This document shows positions 1 through 9,864 of a stretch of DNA of 64,000 nt, in pieces; the stretch's first letter is position 1; each line of letters opens with the position of its first letter. This DNA comes from Arthrobacter ulcerisalmonis (GTDB taxonomy: Bacteria > Actinomycetota > Actinomycetes > Actinomycetales > Micrococcaceae). The position numbers and the translations under genes are program-made. Location: positions 1 to 64,000 of the forward strand of contig NZ_UXAU01000019.1 in assembly GCF_900609065.1 (NCBI RefSeq). The letters are read 5' to 3'. Under the pieces are notes generated by a model. That model ran no database searches. It worked only from the letters and a program-made list of their open reading frames with translations, and was not told where the DNA came from.

Positions 1-161
1 CCCGCTGCACCACAGACAACGAACTACGCGAACACATAAAACTGCTCCCCTCACATCGGAACTGAAAATTTCTCAGTCCAACATTTGGGGAGCAGTTCAA
101 GAGCTCCGGGAGGGTTGGCCAAACCGGCGCAACTACCCCGGGAGGGTTGGGCAAACCCGCG
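1..161. repeat. Intergenic stretch with direct repeats
   Basis: No gene is supported here. Three imperfect copies of a CCGGGAGGGTTGG-type unit begin near 106, 137 and 169; the last runs into the 3' end of the LacI gene on the opposite strand. The first two copies continue into GGCCAAACC and GGGCAAACCC. The spacing is about 31-32 bp. The function is unknown. Confidence 0.5.
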
Positions 162-1208
162 TCAGATTCCCGGGAGGGGGGCTGGGGCGGCCGTGCTGGT
201 GCGAATGATGAAGCGCGTCGGATACTCGTGGTCACAGGCCGGCAGGGCAGCCCCGCCGCCATCGCGGGTGGTGGATGCGTCGAGCAGTTCCAGGGCCGTC
301 CGGGCTGCCAAAGCGCCCTGGCCACGAGGATCCTGGTCGATGGTGGTGAGCCCGAAAATGGCGCCGAGTTCGTGGCCGTCCATGCCGATGACTGACAGGT
401 CCTGCGGAACCTGCAGGCCGAAGTCTCGCGCTGCCAGGATGCAGCCAATCGCCATTTCGTCGGATGCCGCGAAGATGGCCGTTGGCCGCTCTACAGCTGT
501 GCCCAAAAGCTGTCGGGCCGCAACGTAAGCGCCCTGGATAGTGAAGTCCGAACTCACCCGCCACTCTGGATGCACGGACAGTCCAGCGGCAGCCATGGCC
601 GTATGGAAGCCATCGAAGCGGATGCCAGGGAGTTTGAAGTCCCGGGTGAGCTCGTTGTCTCCGGTCATGTGGGCTATCTTCGTGTGCCCCAGGCGGATCA
701 AGTGTTCGGTAGCCATCCGGGCCAGCCGGGCATCATCGATCCTGATGGAAGCAGCCCCTGGCAACGTTCCACCAATGCCCACAATGGGCCGGTGCACTGC
801 AAGGAGCTGTTGGATTTCGTCTTCGCTCAGCATTAGGGCGACGGTGATGACAGCGTCCAGGCGTTTGCGCAGCAGGAAATCGCTGAGGACACTGCTGCGC
901 CGTTCTACCTGTTCTCCGACGTTGTACAGCGTCAGGTCGTAGCCGGCGTTCAACAGGGTGTCCGAAACGCCTTCCAGGACCGACGCGAAGTACCAGCGCT
1001 GGACGTATGGCACCACCAACCCGATGTTGGAGTTTCGGCCAGAGGCCAGGCTCGAGGCATGGTAGGAGGGGACAAACCCGAGATCCTGCGCTGCCTGCTT
1101 GGCCAACTCCCGGCTCTTTGCCGAAACGTTGGCCTTCCCGCTCAGTGCACGTGACACCGTGGCCACTGAGAGCCCAGCCTTGACCGCAACCTCTTTAATA
1201 CCAGACAT
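162..1208 (-). CDS. LacI-family transcriptional regulator
   Basis: A 348-residue LacI/GalR repressor. The N-terminus has the family helix-turn-helix and hinge (IKEVAVKAGLSVATVSRALS, residues 4-23), followed by a periplasmic-binding-protein-like sensor domain with the usual inner motif VPYVQRWYFASVLEGV. It starts 2 bp after the stop of the GH13 glucosidase, so the two are almost certainly co-transcribed. Three LacI-type operators lie upstream of that operon (2977-3090), which implies autoregulation together with the glucosidase. The inducer is probably an alpha-glucoside such as maltose, sucrose, trehalose or turanose, but the sequence does not say which. Confidence 0.93.
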   Translation of the reverse strand: MSGIKEVAVKAGLSVATVSRALSGKANVSAKSRELAKQAAQDLGFVPSYHASSLASGRNSNIGLVVPYVQRWYFASVLEGVSDTLLNAGYDLTLYNVGEQVERRSSVLSDFLLRKRLDAVITVALMLSEDEIQQLLAVHRPIVGIGGTLPGAASIRIDDARLARMATEHLIRLGHTKIAHMTGDNELTRDFKLPGIRFDGFHTAMAAAGLSVHPEWRVSSDFTIQGAYVAARQLLGTAVERPTAIFAASDEMAIGCILAARDFGLQVPQDLSVIGMDGHELGAIFGLTTIDQDPRGQGALAARTALELLDASTTRDGGGAALPACDHEYPTRFIIRTSTAAPAPLPGI

Positions 1209-1210
1209 GC

Positions 1211-2944
1211 TCAGTCAGCGAAGTCGCTGGCTCCGAGGTCAATCCATGCCGTCTCGCCTGAGGCCAGTGCGGTGTCGGTGCTGGACGGAACGCTCCGCAC
1301 CAGGACCTGGCCGGGCGGCATTTCCAGTCCTTCATGGTTGAGATTCATCAACACCAAGATGTTCCCGTTGACGAAGCCCAGTGACGAGCCGGTGCACCAT
1401 TCCTCGGCCCAGTGCAGCGATCCCCGCCCAAGGCCCAGTTCCCGGCGGAGTGCCAGAGTGTCCTTGTAGAGAGACAGGTGCGATGTTGGCGAGGCTGCCT
1501 GGACGTCCCGGGCCAACCCGGCAAACGATTCGGGGAACGGTAGCCAAGGATCGGCGTCGGCACCAAATCCCAGATTGCGGTCCCCGGCACGCCACGGCAG
1601 CGGCACCCGGCAACCATCCCGGCCCAAGCGCTGCCCCCCGGTGCGGGCAAAAGTGGGATCCTGGCGCTGGTGTTCTGGGATGTCGATGCCGTCGGGCAGG
1701 CCAAGCTCTTCGCCCTGGTACATGTAGGCTGCGCCGGGCAGGCCCAGCATGAACAGCGATGCCGCGGCAGCTCGGTGCCTCCCCAAGGCGGTATCTGGCT
1801 GCTGGTCGGCGGGGCCGATTCCGTCGCCGTCCCGCGGTCCCTGCCCGTTGTAGCCAAAGCGGCTCGCATGCCGGACCACGTCATGGTTGGACAGCACCCA
1901 GGTGCTGGGGGCGCCGACGGAATCCAGCACGGTCAGCGAGTCGGTGATGACATTCCGGAGGCGGTAGACGTCCAGGCCCGCATGCAGGTAAGGGAAGTTG
2001 AAGGCTTGGTGCATCTGGTCCGAGCGTACCCAATTGGCGAGCCGCGGGAGCGGATCCACGTTGGCCTCGGCGCACAGGATCCGATCCGTGCCGTACTCGC
2101 TCAGGACTTCACGCCACCGCCGGTAGATCTCGTGGACGGCGGGTTGGCCGAACATGGGGGCGTCCTGCCCCGGGAAGCCGTCGCTGCTGCCGCCGTCGGC
2201 CCGGCCGCCCCAATCGGGGAGGCCCGTTGCCTTGACCAACGCATGGGCCACATCCACCCGGAATCCGGAGACGCCGCGGTCCAGCCAGAAGCGCAAGACG
2301 CGCTCAAATTCTGCGTGGACGGCCGGGTTGTCCCAGTTGAAGTCCGGCTGTGAGGAATCGAAGAGGTGCAGGTACCACTGCTCCGGTGTCCCATCGGGCC
2401 TAACGATGCGGGTCCAGGCAGGTCCGCCGAAGTGCGACTGCCAGTTATTGGGCGGCTCGTTGCCGTCCACGCCCCGGCCGTCGCGGAAGATGAACATGTC
2501 CCGTTCGACGCTGCCGGCAGGGGCCGCAAGGGCTGCCTGGAACGCGATGTGCTGGTCAGAGCAGTGATTGGGGACCAGGTCCACGATGACCCGAAGCCCC
2601 AGCCGCTGCGACTCGGCCATCATGACGTCGAAATCACCGAGGTTTCCGAAGATCGGATCCACATCGCAGTAGTCGCTGACATCGTAGCCGGCGTCACGCT
2701 GCGGCGAACGGTAGAACGGGGAAAGCCAGACTGCGTCGACGCCAAGGTCCGCCAGCTGCGGCAGCTCGGTGGTGATACCGGCAAGATCGCCCACGCCGTC
2801 ACCGTTCAGGTCTCGGAAAGACCGCGGGTAAACCTGGTAGATCACGGCTGAACGCCACCAGCCGGGAACGCTGTCAGCAGCGTGAATGAGCGTCAGCGGT
2901 CCCACCGACTGCAGAGTGTTCTGGGTCACAGTTTCGACTGTCAT
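1211..2944 (-). CDS. Alpha-glucosidase, glycoside hydrolase family 13
   Basis: A 577-residue cytoplasmic exo-alpha-glucosidase of the GH13 oligo-1,6-glucosidase/maltase type. The start is YQVYPRSF, typical of the family. The catalytic triad can be placed as nucleophile Asp231 (FRVDVAH), acid/base Glu293 (CAEANVD) and transition-state Asp355 (SNHDVVRH). No signal peptide is visible. The ATG at 2944 is preferred because the reading frame further upstream runs through the operator region and is not protein-like. It forms an operon with the LacI regulator and is divergent from the GlcD-like gene. A second GH13 enzyme at 30645 is clearly paralogous. It probably releases glucose from imported oligosaccharides; the exact linkage is unknown. 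Confidence 0.92.
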   Translation of the reverse strand: MTVETVTQNTLQSVGPLTLIHAADSVPGWWRSAVIYQVYPRSFRDLNGDGVGDLAGITTELPQLADLGVDAVWLSPFYRSPQRDAGYDVSDYCDVDPIFGNLGDFDVMMAESQRLGLRVIVDLVPNHCSDQHIAFQAALAAPAGSVERDMFIFRDGRGVDGNEPPNNWQSHFGGPAWTRIVRPDGTPEQWYLHLFDSSQPDFNWDNPAVHAEFERVLRFWLDRGVSGFRVDVAHALVKATGLPDWGGRADGGSSDGFPGQDAPMFGQPAVHEIYRRWREVLSEYGTDRILCAEANVDPLPRLANWVRSDQMHQAFNFPYLHAGLDVYRLRNVITDSLTVLDSVGAPSTWVLSNHDVVRHASRFGYNGQGPRDGDGIGPADQQPDTALGRHRAAAASLFMLGLPGAAYMYQGEELGLPDGIDIPEHQRQDPTFARTGGQRLGRDGCRVPLPWRAGDRNLGFGADADPWLPFPESFAGLARDVQAASPTSHLSLYKDTLALRRELGLGRGSLHWAEEWCTGSSLGFVNGNILVLMNLNHEGLEMPPGQVLVRSVPSSTDTALASGETAWIDLGASDFAD

Positions 2945-2976
2945 GAGAGACAGCATAGGGGTACGCAAGCGAGAAA

Positions 2977-2990
2977 TGAAAGCGCTTCCA
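2977..2990. promoter_or_regulatory. LacI-type operator O1
   Basis: TGAAAGCGCTTCCA; the reverse complement, TGGAAGCGCTTTCA, fits the LacI/CcpA operator pattern TGNAANCGNTNNCA at every defined base. It lies between the predicted -10 and the start codon of the GH13 gene, where a bound repressor would block transcription. Confidence 0.75.
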
Positions 2991-3010
2991 GTGGACTTGA
3001 TCAAGACTTG

Positions 3011-3040
3011 ATAACAACCCGGGAAAATCCGCGGAATCAA
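3011..3040 (-). promoter_or_regulatory. Putative promoter of the GH13-lacI operon
   Basis: On the minus strand, TTGATT (3040-3035) and TGTTAT (3016-3011) are separated by 18 bp. The LacI-type operators at 2977-2990 and 3044-3057 flank it, which supports the placement. Confidence 0.5.
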
Positions 3041-3043
3041 GTG

Positions 3044-3057
3044 TGGAAACGGTTGCA
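3044..3057. promoter_or_regulatory. LacI-type operator O2
   Basis: TGGAAACGGTTGCA; the reverse complement, TGCAACCGTTTCCA, again fits TGNAANCGNTNNCA at every defined base. It sits just upstream of the predicted -35 of the GH13 gene. Its centre is 67 bp from that of O1, so looping by a tetramer is possible. Confidence 0.7.
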
Positions 3058-3076
3058 GAACAGGTGGAAAAAGCGC

Positions 3077-3090
3077 TGTCAGCGCTGTCA
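3077..3090. promoter_or_regulatory. LacI-type operator O3 (palindrome)
   Basis: TGTCAGCGCTGTCA, with a central AGCGCT palindrome as in O1 and one mismatch to the operator pattern. It lies 24 bp before the divergent GlcD-like gene, so the repressor might also affect that gene. Confidence 0.45.
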
Positions 3091-3113
3091 TAAACTGGGA
3101 GGTACGACGGCGG

Positions 3114-4496
3114 ATGGAGACTTTTGTGGGCAGCGTAGTAACCGAATTGGCTGGCTTCCTAGCGGCCGGCCAGCTTGAGGAAACGGACGACGCACGTCAG
3201 CGGTACGCGATCGACCAAGCCCCCGTCATCGATTTCCACCTCCCCCAAGCAGTGGTGTTCCCGGAAAGTGTTGCCGATGTCCAGGCGATCGTGCGCACCT
3301 GCTCGGCCGCCGGCGTCGCGCTTGTCCCGCGTGGTGCAGGGACCGGCGTCTCCGGCGGCGCGCACGCCACCAAGGACTGTGTGGTCATGTCGCTGGAGCG
3401 GATGGATAAGATCCTGCAGCTCAACCCGGACGATGAGACGGCGGTGGTGGAACCCGGCGTCGTGAACGCCGTGCTCAACGACGCGGCCGCTCTGCACGGG
3501 CTGATGTATGCGCCGGACCCGGCGAGCTACCGCATGTCCACGATTGGCGGCAACGTGGCCACCAACGCCGGCGGGCTCCGCTGCGCCAAGTATGGTGTCA
3601 CGCGGGATTCGGTGCTGGCCCTGGACGTGGTCTTGGCTGACGGTTCGTTGATTCACACCGGACAACAGACGTTCAAGGGTGTGGCCGGATACGATCTGAC
3701 CGGGCTGTTCGTGGGCTCGGAGGGGACCCTGGGCATTGTGGTGGGCGTGACCGTGCGGCTCAAGTACCTACCCCGTGACGTCCACACCATCGCCGCGTTC
3801 TATCCCGATTTCCGCAGCGCTACCGCAGGGGTCCTGGCGGTAGGCCGAGCCCGGGTGCAGCCCGCCATCATGGAACTGCTCGACGGCGGGGCGCTGGCTC
3901 AGCTGGACGAGGTCCACGGCTCGGACCTCAGCACCCGCGGCCAGTCCCTGCTGCTCATCCAGACCGACGGCTTTGGCGCCGCTGCCGAAGCCGCGGCAAT
4001 CCGGGAGGTCCTGCAGGCTGGCGGCGCAGTGGTCACCAACGAGGACAGCGCTGAGGCGCAGCGGCTGGTGGAGTTACGCCGTCACAGCCGAGGAGCCGAG
4101 GTGGATGACCAGTACCGTGTTGGTGAGGACGTTGCCGTGCCCCGCTCACGGTTGGTGGACTATGTGGCCGCGCTGGAAGAGATGGCGGCCGCGCATCGGG
4201 TGTCGCTGAAAGTGGTGGCCCACGCAGGTGACGGCAACCTGCACCCGACGTTCGCCGTCGAACGCCCGGCCGACGGCGTTGCCGCGGATGCTGCGGCACG
4301 CCTGGATGCTGCGTTGGACGAGTCGGTGACGGTGGCCTTGGCCATGGGCGGGACCATCACCGGCGAGCATGGCGTGGGGCAATACAAGCTGCGCTGGCTT
4401 GGCCAGGAACTTCCCGAGCCCGTGCGCGAGATTCAGCGCGGGATCAAAGCGCTGTTCGATCCCGCGGGAATCCTGAACCCCGGCAAGGCGATCTAG
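3114..4496 (+). CDS. FAD-binding oxidoreductase, GlcD/D-lactate dehydrogenase-like
   Basis: A 460-residue flavoprotein of the VAO/PCMH superfamily that oxidises a 2-hydroxy acid such as glycolate, D-lactate or D-2-hydroxyglutarate. The FAD-binding domain shows PRGAGTGVSGG (72-82) and GGNVATNAGG (145-154). The C-terminal FAD-linked oxidase domain ends with the family motifs HAGDGNLHP and TGEHGVG. The length matches single-chain GlcD-type enzymes. The ATG follows GGGAGG at 3097-3102. It is divergent from the GH13 operon and convergent with the DUF4032 gene. No GlcE or GlcF partner is adjacent. The substrate cannot be read from the sequence. Confidence 0.88.
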   Translation: METFVGSVVTELAGFLAAGQLEETDDARQRYAIDQAPVIDFHLPQAVVFPESVADVQAIVRTCSAAGVALVPRGAGTGVSGGAHATKDCVVMSLERMDKILQLNPDDETAVVEPGVVNAVLNDAAALHGLMYAPDPASYRMSTIGGNVATNAGGLRCAKYGVTRDSVLALDVVLADGSLIHTGQQTFKGVAGYDLTGLFVGSEGTLGIVVGVTVRLKYLPRDVHTIAAFYPDFRSATAGVLAVGRARVQPAIMELLDGGALAQLDEVHGSDLSTRGQSLLLIQTDGFGAAAEAAAIREVLQAGGAVVTNEDSAEAQRLVELRRHSRGAEVDDQYRVGEDVAVPRSRLVDYVAALEEMAAAHRVSLKVVAHAGDGNLHPTFAVERPADGVAADAAARLDAALDESVTVALAMGGTITGEHGVGQYKLRWLGQELPEPVREIQRGIKALFDPAGILNPGKAI

Positions 4497-4503
4497 GGGA
4501 AAC

Positions 4504-5901
4504 TTAGTCCTCCACGTCGTCGTCGCCGTAGCGGGACTCCTCAGTCTCCACTTCGAGGATCTTCAGCAGCTCGGTGTCCGGGTTCAGCATGATGGCTGCC
4601 TCGTCGCGGCGGTGCCGCAGGATCGAATCAATGTAGGACTGCACGGCCTCGGCCAGCGGAATGTGCCGGCTCTGCTGTTCAGAGGCATACCAGCGGTGCT
4701 CCAGGATCTCGTGGACCACCTCTGCGGGCTCCAGCTTGCCGGACAGATCCCGCGGGATGGACCGGACAATCGGCTCGAAGATCTGGCTCACCCAAAGGTG
4801 GGCGCTGTATTCCTCGTCCATGTCGGGGTTGTTGTCGGCGCGGAACGAGTCCATGTCATTGAGCAGCCGCCTGGCCTGGTTTTCCTGAACGTCGAGACCG
4901 GTGAGGCGGAGCAGCCGGCGTTGGTGGTGCCCCGCATCCACCACCTTGGGCTGCAGCTGGATGGTGGACCCGTTCTGGGTGGTTTTGATGACGTACTCCT
5001 CGACGTCGAAGCCGAGCTCGTTGAGCCGGCGGATCCGCGCGCCCACCCGCCACCGTTCGCCGAGCTCAAACGATTCCTTCTCCGTGAGTTCGGTCCACAG
5101 CCGCCGGTAGCTGTCCATGATGAGTTCGCTGGTGGCGACAGGATCCACCTTCTCCTCAATCAGGCCGCCGTCGAGCAGGTCCATGAGCTCGCCGGCGATG
5201 TTGACTCTGGCGATCTCGAGATCGTATTCGCGTTGCCCTGTGGACAGGTCCGGGTAGAGCTCGCCGGTTTCGGCGTCCACCAGGTAGGCCGCGAACGCCC
5301 CGGCGTCCCTGCGGAACAGGGTGTTGGAGAGTGAGACGTCACCCCAGTAGAAGCCGATGAGGTGCAGCCGGACCATCAGGAGGGCTTGGGCATCGATTAG
5401 TCGGGTCAGCGTGTCCTTGCGCAGCATCTGCGAAAAAAGTGCGCGGTACGGCATGGAAAACTTCAGGTGCCGCGTAACGAGGACCGGGTTCAGCGGGCGC
5501 CCGTCAAGGGTGGTCCGGCCGGTAATGACGGCGACGGGTTCCACGCACGGCACATCCAGCCGCGCCAGCTTCCGGAGCATGTGATATTCGTGCCGGGCCA
5601 CGTGCTCGGAGGTTTCCTTGATGGCGATGACCGAGCCGCCCAGGTGGGCGAACCGGACAATGTGCCGGGAAATGCCGCGGGGGAGGGCCGCCAGGTTCTC
5701 GGCTGGCCAGTCCTCCAACGCGATGTGCCAGGGAAGGTCGAGGAGTTCAGGATCCGCGGCGGCCGCCGTGATGTTCAGCGAGCTGGACACCGACGGGAGT
5801 TTATTGTCGTCCGCGCTGGCCGCCACGAAGCGCGGCAACTTCCCGATCTGCGCGTAGTCGGTGGGTTCGTCGTGCCACTGGGCGCTATTGTCCTCGGTCA
5901 T
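4504..5901 (-). CDS. DUF4032 domain-containing kinase-fold protein
   Basis: A 465-residue protein of a family found widely in actinobacteria and often labelled lipopolysaccharide-kinase-like. The first half has protein-kinase-like landmarks: a candidate Lys95 in VIAIKE, a catalytic-loop-like GDVSLSN (187-193) and a metal-loop-like VDAETGE (208-214). The second half carries the DUF4032 region. The substrate is unknown; a small molecule or a protein is possible. It has no signal peptide. It stands alone, tail to tail with the FAD oxidoreductase. Confidence 0.75.
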   Translation of the reverse strand: MTEDNSAQWHDEPTDYAQIGKLPRFVAASADDNKLPSVSSSLNITAAAADPELLDLPWHIALEDWPAENLAALPRGISRHIVRFAHLGGSVIAIKETSEHVARHEYHMLRKLARLDVPCVEPVAVITGRTTLDGRPLNPVLVTRHLKFSMPYRALFSQMLRKDTLTRLIDAQALLMVRLHLIGFYWGDVSLSNTLFRRDAGAFAAYLVDAETGELYPDLSTGQREYDLEIARVNIAGELMDLLDGGLIEEKVDPVATSELIMDSYRRLWTELTEKESFELGERWRVGARIRRLNELGFDVEEYVIKTTQNGSTIQLQPKVVDAGHHQRRLLRLTGLDVQENQARRLLNDMDSFRADNNPDMDEEYSAHLWVSQIFEPIVRSIPRDLSGKLEPAEVVHEILEHRWYASEQQSRHIPLAEAVQSYIDSILRHRRDEAAIMLNPDTELLKILEVETEESRYGDDDVED

Positions 5902-5954
5902 AAGGGTGATTCTTCCGTACTCGGTGGCGATGGGCTAAACATCTGGCTTAACGC

Positions 5955-5991
5955 CCGACGGCGGCCCCTCCAGTGAAGGGGCCGCCGTCGG
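5955..5991 (-). terminator. Hairpin downstream of the sugar ABC ATPase gene
   Basis: A perfect 15-bp GC-rich inverted repeat (CCGACGGCGGCCCCT with its complement) and a 7-nt loop. It lies between the stop of the ATPase gene and the start of the DUF4032 gene. There is no T run, so this is either a U-less terminator or a 3'-end stabiliser. Confidence 0.5.
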
Positions 5992-6060
5992 TATTGCAAG
6001 GGCCCACGCGGGCAGGGTTCCCTGGCCGAAGCGAAGCGAGGCTAGGGTGCCAGTGGGGGA

Positions 6061-7143
<1,083 letters not shown>

Positions 7144-7216
7144 AGTTATCAATCCCTTCACCGGCAGGTACGTGCCGGACGATCCGTTGTGAATGGTTCA
7201 TGTTTATTTAGTTTTT

Positions 7217-7246
7217 GACGCCCGCTGACCGGAGCCAGTGGGCGTC
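7217..7246. repeat. Inverted repeat in the leader of the ABC ATPase gene
   Basis: GACGCCCGCTG and CAGTGGGCGTC pair over 11 bp with one G-T pair and an 8-nt loop. On the minus strand no T run follows, so it is not a classical terminator of otsB. It may mark the end of otsAB transcripts or act in the leader of the ATPase mRNA. Confidence 0.4.
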
Positions 7247-7287
7247 GAGCAATGCCGCACGGAACTGTGCGCCACATCACAACCAAT

Positions 7288-7300
7288 AATATGCCATATT
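7288..7300. promoter_or_regulatory. Possible operator palindrome AATATG-C-CATATT
   Basis: A perfect 13-bp odd palindrome in the 235-bp gap between otsB and the ABC ATPase gene. It is AT-rich against a GC-rich background and overlaps a TATTAT that could act as a -10 for the ATPase gene on the minus strand. The regulator is unknown. Confidence 0.35.
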
Positions 7301-7378
7301 CGCGCCGAAGGGTCCAGTCTGTTACGAACCTCACGTGTGGCGTTGATCGCTTCCTTCCCCCGACGTATGCGGCGGAGA

Positions 7379-8206
7379 TCAGGTCCCTTCCGGCTCCGAC
7401 AGGTCCTCCGCGACGGCTTCACTGCGCGCCTGGAGCAGCACTTCGAGGAGCTCGGCCACGTGGGTAGGCGCCTCGACGCGGTACTGGGCGCTGGTGAAGT
7501 CGATTCCCACCTTAATGCCCACATCGCCTGGTTCGAGCCGGCCCAACGCGTCCTCATCAGTGGTGTCATCGCCGGCGAAGACGATCGCGGTGGAATCGGT
7601 GATCTGGCGCAAGAAGGTTACGGCCTCGCCCTTGGACGCATGGACTACCGACGTCTCAAGGACGCGTTTGCCGTCCTTGAGGTAGACGCCCTTGCGGTCC
7701 TGCAGCAACTGCCGGGCAGCAGCAACGGCATCAGCAGCCACATCGTCGGCAGCAAGGCGGGTATGCAGCACCACTCCCGCTGGTTTCTCTTCCAGGACGG
7801 TGCCCGGTGCCACCGAAACGATCTCCGTCAAGATGCCGCGCACCTCCGCCAACAACGCTTCTTGTTCCGGGTCGAGGGTCAACCCGGCAGAACCTGGGCC
7901 GAGCCATGCTTCGGCACCGTGGCTGCCGATCAGCAGCGAATTAACCGGCGGCGATGCCACGCCCCGCAGGCTGGCGAGGGCGCGGCCGGAGATGAGGGCC
8001 GTCGTCGTGCGCGGCAACGCGGCCAGGCCAGCAAACGCCGCAGCCGAACGCGGCAGCGGCCGGGCGTCCTCAGCCCGCCCCACGATGGGCGCGAGGGTGC
8101 CGTCGAAGTCCATGGCCACCAGGAGATGCTCAGTCTGCGCAACCTCCTGCAGGGCGGCCCGCAGCTCGGGTGACAGGGCCAGGGTGGGGCGCTGCTCAGG
8201 TGTCAT
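7379..8206 (-). CDS. otsB: Trehalose-6-phosphate phosphatase
   Basis: A 275-residue HAD-superfamily phosphatase that converts trehalose 6-phosphate to trehalose. It shows motif I DFDGT (33-37), SGR (73-75) and the acidic motif GDDTTDEDA (212-220). The start at 8206 lies 11 bp inside the 3' end of otsA, so the two are translationally coupled. The order otsA-otsB completes the OtsAB pathway for compatible-solute trehalose. The frame also extends upstream, but that part would duplicate the otsA coding region and is not used. Confidence 0.93.
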   Translation of the reverse strand: MTPEQRPTLALSPELRAALQEVAQTEHLLVAMDFDGTLAPIVGRAEDARPLPRSAAAFAGLAALPRTTTALISGRALASLRGVASPPVNSLLIGSHGAEAWLGPGSAGLTLDPEQEALLAEVRGILTEIVSVAPGTVLEEKPAGVVLHTRLAADDVAADAVAAARQLLQDRKGVYLKDGKRVLETSVVHASKGEAVTFLRQITDSTAIVFAGDDTTDEDALGRLEPGDVGIKVGIDFTSAQYRVEAPTHVAELLEVLLQARSEAVAEDLSEPEGT

Positions 8207-9698
8207 CGCGGATGGCTTTCTGTTCCAGGGCCAACAAGAACGCCGCGGACCAATGGTCAACGTCATGGTCAAGGATCTGCTTGCGCATCGACTTCATCCG
8301 GCGCGAGGCCTCCCGCGGCTGCATGTCCACCGCCGTCATGATGGCACTCTTGAGCCCATCGATGTCATGCGGGTTGATCAGGAACGCCTGTTTGAGCTGG
8401 TCGGCGGCGCCCGCAAACTCACTGAGAACAAGCGCGCCGTCGTTGTTGGTCCTGGCGGTCACGTACTCCTTGGCCACCAGGTTCATGCCGTCCCGCAATG
8501 CCGTGACCAGCATGACGTCGGCGGCGAGGTACAGCGCGACCATTTCTTCCACCGGATAGCTGTGGTGCAGGTAGCGCACGGCAGTGTTCTCGAGGGTGTC
8601 GTAGTTGCCGTTGATGTGGCCGACCGTACCCTCGATCTCCTCGCGGAGGATCCGGTACTGCTCCACTCGCTCGCGGCTGGGTGAAGCGACCTGGATGAGG
8701 GTAGCGTCCGCCACGGAGAGTTTGCCATCTGCCAGCAGCTCCTCGAAGGCCTTGAGGCGGTGCCGGATGCCCTTCGTGTAGTCCAGCCGGTCCACGCCAA
8801 GGAGGATGGTTTTGGGATTGCCCAGGTCCTGCCGGATCTGCCGGGCCCGCTCAATGATGTCCGGATCGTTTGCCAGCGCGCTGATCTGGGCCACATCAAT
8901 GGAGATGGGGAAGGCCTGCGCCCGGGCAATATGGGTGATGTCGCCGTCGTCGTTCTTCACGTGGACCTGCTGCTGCTTGACGCTGGCACCCAGGAAGCGG
9001 CGGGCGGAACGCATGAAGTTGGCAGCGTCGCTCACCCGCTGGAAACCGACCAGATCCGCGCCGAGCAGGCCGTCAATGATGGCCTGGCGCCACGGCAGCT
9101 GTGCGAAGATCTCCGGCGGCGGGAACGGAATGTGGTTGAAGAAGCCGATCCGCAGGTCGGGGCGGACCTCTCGCAGCATCCGGGGCACCAACTGCAGTTG
9201 GTAGTCCTGTACCCAAACGGTGGCGTTTTTGTCCGCATGACGCACGACGGCGTCGGCGAACCTCTGGTTGACCTTCCGGTAGGCGTCCCACCAGGTCCGG
9301 TGGAATTCCGGGGGTGCGATCACGTCGTGGTAGAGCGGCCAAAGGGTGGCGTTGGAAAAGCCTTCGTAGTACAGCTCTACCTCGTTGCCGCTGAGCTGGA
9401 CCGGAACGAGGTCCATGCCGCCGTGGCTGAAGGGAGCCAGCGACTCGTCCGGAGCGCCGTGCCAGCCCACCCACGCGCCGTCGGTCTTGGTCATCATGGG
9501 CGCCAATGCCGTCACCAGCCCGCCGGGGGAGCGGCGCCACCCGGACCCGTCATCGCCCGGCTCGCCAGGGGCGCACCGATCCACCGGAAGTCGATTCGAA
9601 ACCACCATGAAGTCGTACGTGGTGTGGTGGTGCTGCGCGGTCCCGGCGGCGCCGGACGTTGCTGCAGTGGCGGATTTGTCCTGGACGGGTGATTGCAT
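8196..9698 (-). CDS. otsA: Trehalose-6-phosphate synthase
   Basis: A 500-residue GT20 glycosyltransferase that joins UDP-glucose (or another NDP-glucose) to glucose 6-phosphate. It shows the N-terminal VSNRLP (33-38) and SPGGL (57-61) glucose-6-phosphate-binding motifs, the internal HIPFPPPEIF, and GVDRLDYTKG near residue 300. The ATG at 9698 follows AAGGGGG at suitable spacing; the longer frame upstream is not protein-like. The N-terminus has a short Ala/Thr/His-rich extension before the domain. It is the first gene of otsA-otsB and divergent from the DsbA-like gene. Confidence 0.94.
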   Translation of the reverse strand: MQSPVQDKSATAATSGAAGTAQHHHTTYDFMVVSNRLPVDRCAPGEPGDDGSGWRRSPGGLVTALAPMMTKTDGAWVGWHGAPDESLAPFSHGGMDLVPVQLSGNEVELYYEGFSNATLWPLYHDVIAPPEFHRTWWDAYRKVNQRFADAVVRHADKNATVWVQDYQLQLVPRMLREVRPDLRIGFFNHIPFPPPEIFAQLPWRQAIIDGLLGADLVGFQRVSDAANFMRSARRFLGASVKQQQVHVKNDDGDITHIARAQAFPISIDVAQISALANDPDIIERARQIRQDLGNPKTILLGVDRLDYTKGIRHRLKAFEELLADGKLSVADATLIQVASPSRERVEQYRILREEIEGTVGHINGNYDTLENTAVRYLHHSYPVEEMVALYLAADVMLVTALRDGMNLVAKEYVTARTNNDGALVLSEFAGAADQLKQAFLINPHDIDGLKSAIMTAVDMQPREASRRMKSMRKQILDHDVDHWSAAFLLALEQKAIRDDT

Positions 9699-9864
9699 TG
9701 CTGCCCCCTTGGGGTAATCGGTGCTGCAGCCAACACTATCGGGTGGAATCTTTGGCGCGCCCCGTCCTTTAGTTACTTGAAGGCGCAAGCTCCCAGCTTT
9801 CTCCCCTAAAATGATGGGAGTTGCCACTGAGTGGTCCCCCTTCGTCGATCGATCCAAGGAACAC

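Noticed and set aside
7217..7246. Intrinsic terminator of otsB
   Set aside because: The stem is good, but A-rich rather than T-rich sequence follows on the minus strand; it is kept only as an inverted repeat.
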